Translations under genes and position numbers: made by a program | Shown: in pieces, positions 60,054-64,000 of the stretch | Numbering within the stretch: position 1 is the first letter of the stretch | Layout of the letters: every line of letters begins with the position of its first letter | The notes under the pieces: model-generated | Seen by the model: only the letters and a program-made list of their open reading frames with translations | What the model was told of the DNA's origin: nothing | The model's database searches: none | Assembly (NCBI RefSeq): GCF_014287675.1 | Contig: NZ_JACOPQ010000003.1 | Span: 62,001 to 126,000 of the forward strand | Source: Lawsonibacter faecis | GTDB lineage: Bacteria > Bacillota > Clostridia > Oscillospirales > Oscillospiraceae | DNA length: 64,000 nucleotides | Direction: 5' to 3'

Positions 60054-60086
60054 AGCGGCGGCCGCACTCAAAATGCGGCCGCCGCT
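60054..60086. terminator. Hairpin between the SLH protein and the response regulator
   Basis: 13-bp arms AGCGGCGGCCGCA / TGCGGCCGCCGCT with loop CTCAAAA. The rest of 59946-60252 shows no gene beyond the response regulator leader. Confidence 0.6.
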
Positions 60087-60252
60087 TAGCCTGACGTTTT
60101 TCTTTCACGCAAGCTTCCCCTTGCGCACCTTAATTTCGGGGCACAGCCTGACCGGCTAAGGTGGCCGGTTGAAGCCGAAATTGACTGAAATCATCGCCGG
60201 ATCATCCGCTGAGGAGAGAAGTCCGCAGGCATATCCCTCGCAAATGGTCATG

Positions 60253-63200
60253 TTATGCCATCTGCTCCACAAAACGCATGAGAATGGCCGCCGCTTCGGC
60301 GCGGCTGGCGGTGCCGGCGGGGTTGAGCCCGCCCGTGCCGTTGCCGGTGAGGATGCCCTCCTGCACGGCCCAGGCCATGGCCCCGGCGGCCCAATCGGAC
60401 ACCCTGCCGGCGTCGGGGAAGCCGTGAAGCGCGGATTCCTCCGGGGCCTCCGCCCCGGCATACCGGCAGAGCATGACCGCCAGCTGTTCGCGGGTAATGG
60501 CGGCTTCGGGGTTTGTGCCGTCGGTGACGCCGTTCTCCACGCCCCAGTCCATGGCCCTGCCGTACCAGGTCGCGCCGCCGCCGGCGTCCTGGCCGTCCAG
60601 CCGGGCCAGGACGGTCACCAGCATGGCCCGGGACATACCGCCCGCGGGGCTGAAGCTGTCGGCCCCGGTGCCTGTGAAGAGCTCCCGGCTGGCGGCAAAC
60701 TGAATTGCGCCGTAGGCCCAGTGGCCGTCCGGCACGTCGGCGAAGGCCTTACTGTTGTCGATGAGCCTGACGGTTGCGCTCTCACTCAGCGTTATGCGCA
60801 TCCCATCCTCTGTGGCAACGGAGGTCCTGATAATCTCTGCCGTGCCGTCGGCTCTGACAATGGCTGCCGCCATGCCGGGAGCTGGCTTCTCAGCGGTTGG
60901 AATGGTAACCGTAACGCCGTCCAAGTCCTTGGGAACCAGTACCTCGCTGACAGATTCGCCGTCCTTCGGCGTGTCGGTGACGATTTTCACCCCGCTGGGA
61001 TACCTGGTGGTCTGAGTGACATTCCCTGTTCTTTTGTCCACAACCGTAGTGGTGGTGGAACCGTCGGGATTTGTTTTCGTGGTGGTATTCTTCACACCCG
61101 GCGCAGTCCCTGCGTCAGGGGCCTCTGACAGCACTTCAAAATCAGCGTGGGCAAAGGCGCCGTTTGAGCCGGACGCCGCCAGGAAGCCAATCGTGCCTTC
61201 ACCGGCGCAGTCAGTTGCCGCGCCGCCGATCTTTATCCATCCGCCGCCCTGATTGAAAAATCCCTCAACGGCGTCCCCTGTCTTTTCCAGCCTCACGCCG
61301 ACAGGAAGGGTCACCGCGCGCTCCGCAATGAGCAGACTTTCACCGCCCTTGCTCCCGCGCACCGTGAGAACGAGCCTACCGTCACGATAACCGAGATACA
61401 CGTTGGCGTCGTCCGCTGTCTTTTCCCTGTCCCGGAACATGATACCGGCCGTCGCGTCCGCAGGATTTCCATCGCTCTGCAGGGCTCTGATCGTGACGGA
61501 CATTTCGGCGTCGCCCTCTGTGTACCGATAGACATAGCGGAAAGCGTCCTCCGTGCCGCCCAGCGTGCCCATTGTGCTGAGCTTATAAACGCCGTCATAC
61601 TCCACCGTGCCGTAGGTGCCGCCGACGGTGTACTGCATCAGGCCGTCCGGCAGCGCGCCTGTCTCCGGCGGGCGTTCAAACGCAATATCCACCCCGTTTT
61701 GCCGCTGATGGCGCATCCAGTTCCCCATCATCGCCCTGGCAAGATGCGTGGAAACCCAGCGTTCACTTCCGGAGGAGCCGCCCTCTTCATCATCGAGGTA
61801 GGTGCGCCCGTCGGTAAAGCGGTCCTGCAGGCGGAGAATTTCGTCGATATGCACGTTCGCCCAGTATTCGCCGTCCAGTGTCACATTATGGTCAAAGCCA
61901 AGGGCATCGGCAAAAACGTCGATGGACGCTACGTGCATCAATCTGTTGTCGCCGTAGTCGTTCGTCATGGGATAGTAAATTTTGGGCGAACGCGCTTTGT
62001 ACATGCTGCCTCCGGGGGCGTTGTAGTTTTCGGCGTCAAATTCCAAATCCACGTATGCCTGGTAAATCAGGTCCGCGTTAAAAACCGTCTCCTCCGGCAC
62101 GGTCTCGCCCGCCATGGCAAACTGTACCGCGCCGTTGAGCAGATGGGCAATGACCGCCATATAGTCGGGGTGGATGCGCCTGTGGTTGATTGCGATGCCG
62201 TTGTTGTCGGCGTTTGATCCATTCAGCCAGTCCTTAACCGCCTTCCCGCCGATGACATGGGTATTGAGCAGATCATTGGGGGTCGAGTATGCGGAGATCA
62301 TCAATTCCGTGCACTTTTCCGCCCATGCCGCATGATTTTGATGGTTGGGCATCATAGACAGCGCCAGGGCGAGAACGCCGGAATTCCAGGCGTTCTCCTC
62401 GCCCTTCGTGTCACCGGGGGAGACGAGGGTCCCGTCGGGGGCGCGGTAATAGGGCACTGTGTAGTCCATCAGCGCGTTCGCCTCATACTCCACCATTTTC
62501 CGCGCGTATTCCCGGTACTCGTCCGGCAGATAATCCCACATCAGCCACGCTGCGGTGCCGCAGACGTTGGCGTCCAGAGCGGTCTGATCCGATGCGCCCC
62601 GCTTCGTTTTATCCGGGCTGACGCCCCAGCCGCCGGAGTCGCGGTTGCTTCTGTGATTGCGCGCGATGGATGCAATCAGCTTGACCGTGCGTTCAACTGC
62701 CTCTTCCTCGCTGTGGCCCACGCGCTCCTCGTCGTACACGTCCATACTGAGAACCGTTGCCGAAACAAACGCCAACGCGGCATAGCCCTTGACTGTGGAG
62801 CCCAGTCCATAAAACTCGCCGGGTTCCGGTCCGAATTTCTCATCAAGCCAGCCGAACAGATTGCATTTGATATTATTGTTGGCCGCCTTGGCATATTTCA
62901 GCGACAGCGGGTCCGTGAAGGGGCCGGGCGCGAAATTTTCCCATTGAATCGGGACGACCGCGTTCTGCTCCCGCTCGGGCGGAGCCTCGTGCACCGTGAC
63001 CGTACAGGTATCCGTATAGCCGCCGGCCTGGGTGGTCACCGTAATATCCGTTGACCCCACGCCGACACCCCGTACCTTTCCGCTGCTGTCGACGGTGGCT
63101 ATCCGGGTATCGGCCGAGCTCCAGTCTATCTTCTGATTTGTCGCATAAAAAGGTTCCACCGCAGCGGACAGTCCCAGGACCTGGCCCTCTTCCAGCGTCA

Positions 63201-64000
63201 GCTCATGGCGGCTGAGCGCCACTCCCGTGGGGGGAAACTCCACCCCCTCCGGAACCAGGCTTCCGCTCATTTTAAAATTATCGAAGTAAATCTCCGAAGA
63301 GTTGGTCGTGTAGAGACCGACCTTGCCAAAGGGATGGTTGATGTTTTGGACCGAGTAAATCTGCTCATCGTCGATGTAAAATTGAAATGTGCTCCCACTC
63401 GATACCAATTTCAGACGATAGGTCACGCCTTTTTCCAGCACCACGTCTGAATCCATTGTTTTGGTGGTTCCCGCCCGGTCGATGAATCTCAGGCCCGTCC
63501 CCTTGGTGTAACAGGCCAGGATATGATTTTGCGCGTTGGTGTATCTGGTCAAGATGCCAACCGTAAAATTTTTGCTGTCATCCACCACCGTTACGTCCAC
63601 TTCCACAACGCTGTCAACCAGCATTTCGTATGTATTCAGCAGGAGCTCCGCCCGGTCTTTGGTTGCATTGGAGGCCAGAAGCCGCTCGTCGTCCTCCGGA
63701 ATGACAAAGGCGTCGCCCGGCCCCTTTACCTGAGACCAGTTCTCCAGATCACCGCTGAAGCCGTCTTCCAATGTGACGGCTTCCCCATCGAGGACCTCCG
63801 TCCATTTCGCGTACAGCGTCATATCCGAGGCAACGGGCGTATTAAAGTCAAACGGCGTCTCCAGCGCGGGGTCGGCGTACCAGCCATCAAACATAAATCC
63901 GTCCCTCGTGGGCGCGTCCGGCCTTGAGAGCGTCCGGCCGGCACTCACCTGCTGCTCTGCCACCTGTGTGCCGCCGTTCACCTCGAACGACACTGTAAAT
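60253..64000 (-). CDS. Large modular surface protein with SLH domains (N-terminus outside the window)
   Basis: About 1,248 residues are visible and the frame runs off the window end. Order from the N-terminal side: a Listeria-Bacteroides (InlB-type) repeat ending RDGFMFDGWYADPALETPFDFNTPVASDMTLYAKW; a laminin G-like domain (about 75-245, YRLKLVSSGSTFQFYIDDEQIYS); a BIG2-type Ig domain (about 255-335, VDWS-like DWSSADTRIATVDSSGKVRGVGVGS); a helical region (about 350-800) that looks like an (alpha/alpha) barrel enzyme or binding unit; another beta-sandwich (about 830-980, AGIMFRDREKTADDANVYLGYRDGRL); and three SLH domains (about 1065-1246). It is probably a polysaccharide-binding or -degrading wall protein. 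The catalytic type is not recognised. Confidence 0.85.
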   Translation of the reverse strand, partial: FTVSFEVNGGTQVAEQQVSAGRTLSRPDAPTRDGFMFDGWYADPALETPFDFNTPVASDMTLYAKWTEVLDGEAVTLEDGFSGDLENWSQVKGPGDAFVIPEDDERLLASNATKDRAELLLNTYEMLVDSVVEVDVTVVDDSKNFTVGILTRYTNAQNHILACYTKGTGLRFIDRAGTTKTMDSDVVLEKGVTYRLKLVSSGSTFQFYIDDEQIYSVQNINHPFGKVGLYTTNSSEIYFDNFKMSGSLVPEGVEFPPTGVALSRHELTLEEGQVLGLSAAVEPFYATNQKIDWSSADTRIATVDSSGKVRGVGVGSTDITVTTQAGGYTDTCTVTVHEAPPEREQNAVVPIQWENFAPGPFTDPLSLKYAKAANNNIKCNLFGWLDEKFGPEPGEFYGLGSTVKGYAALAFVSATVLSMDVYDEERVGHSEEEAVERTVKLIASIARNHRSNRDSGGWGVSPDKTKRGASDQTALDANVCGTAAWLMWDYLPDEYREYARKMVEYEANALMDYTVPYYRAPDGTLVSPGDTKGEENAWNSGVLALALSMMPNHQNHAAWAEKCTELMISAYSTPNDLLNTHVIGGKAVKDWLNGSNADNNGIAINHRRIHPDYMAVIAHLLNGAVQFAMAGETVPEETVFNADLIYQAYVDLEFDAENYNAPGGSMYKARSPKIYYPMTNDYGDNRLMHVASIDVFADALGFDHNVTLDGEYWANVHIDEILRLQDRFTDGRTYLDDEEGGSSGSERWVSTHLARAMMGNWMRHQRQNGVDIAFERPPETGALPDGLMQYTVGGTYGTVEYDGVYKLSTMGTLGGTEDAFRYVYRYTEGDAEMSVTIRALQSDGNPADATAGIMFRDREKTADDANVYLGYRDGRLVLTVRGSKGGESLLIAERAVTLPVGVRLEKTGDAVEGFFNQGGGWIKIGGAATDCAGEGTIGFLAASGSNGAFAHADFEVLSEAPDAGTAPGVKNTTTKTNPDGSTTTTVVDKRTGNVTQTTRYPSGVKIVTDTPKDGESVSEVLVPKDLDGVTVTIPTAEKPAPGMAAAIVRADGTAEIIRTSVATEDGMRITLSESATVRLIDNSKAFADVPDGHWAYGAIQFAASRELFTGTGADSFSPAGGMSRAMLVTVLARLDGQDAGGGATWYGRAMDWGVENGVTDGTNPEAAITREQLAVMLCRYAGAEAPEESALHGFPDAGRVSDWAAGAMAWAVQEGILTGNGTGGLNPAGTASRAEAAAILMRFVEQMA

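Overview
The window looks like a chromosomal segment of a GC-rich Gram-positive gut anaerobe, most likely an Oscillospiraceae-type Clostridium relative. Evidence for this is the S-layer homology (SLH) domains, lipoprotein signal peptides, a GHKL/LytTR two-component pair, AGGAGG-type ribosome sites, iron-sulfur and flavin redox genes, and clostridial mobile elements. The placement is inferred from gene content; no 16S gene is present.

Layout: (1) 1-5.2 kb, a plus-strand redox operon: the end of an iron-containing alcohol dehydrogenase, flavodoxin, nitroreductase, Fe-S aldo/keto reductase, second flavodoxin, and a lipoprotein that fuses three SLH domains to an aldo/keto reductase. (2) 5.2-12.4 kb, ordinary chromosome: small membrane protein, XRE regulator, ferritin-like protein, TrhA/hemolysin III, AraC regulator, secreted flavin reductase and trmB, with two copies of a MITE-like repeat. 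(3) 12.6-40.7 kb, an integrated genomic island. Its ends carry the 5' half (12578-12615) and 3' half (40671-40715) of one tRNA-Pro(UGG) gene, whose anticodon-stem halves pair perfectly across 28 kb. An intact tRNA-Pro(UGG) lies just inside the left end. Cargo from left to right: an ECF sigma/anti-sigma operon with secreted proteins (sigma interrupted by UGA), a transposase remnant, a four-gene helicase-nuclease operon bracketed by two copies of a small ORF, a mobilizable core (two tyrosine recombinases, metallophosphoesterase, MobP-like relaxase, ribbon-helix-helix protein, HTH initiator-like protein, excisionase, DUF6076 protein), a RhuM remnant, and an AT-rich restriction-modification locus with two HindVP-like endonucleases, a C5 methyltransferase and Vsr. 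(4) 40.8-47.8 kb, a minus-strand operon lacI, solute-binding protein, two permeases, GH30, GH30, with two near-identical LacI operators. (5) 48.2-54.6 kb, a TetR regulator divergent from an operon of SLC13 permease, thiolase, class III CoA-transferase, second SLC13-type carrier and ABM protein, which looks like uptake and CoA-dependent breakdown of an organic acid. (6) 54.8-64 kb, a membrane-anchored, domain-permuted GH3 enzyme, a GHKL/LytTR two-component system and the end of a very large SLH surface protein.

The strongest candidate for an undescribed system is the island operon at 18.6-27.2 kb: an SF1 helicase with a C-terminal nuclease, an SF2 helicase with an N-terminal nuclease, a MazG-like pyrophosphatase, and a PLD-SF2 helicase with a DUF3427-like end. 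It resembles anti-phage defence modules, but I do not recognise this exact combination as a named system. Its first gene carries a frameshift in this sequence.
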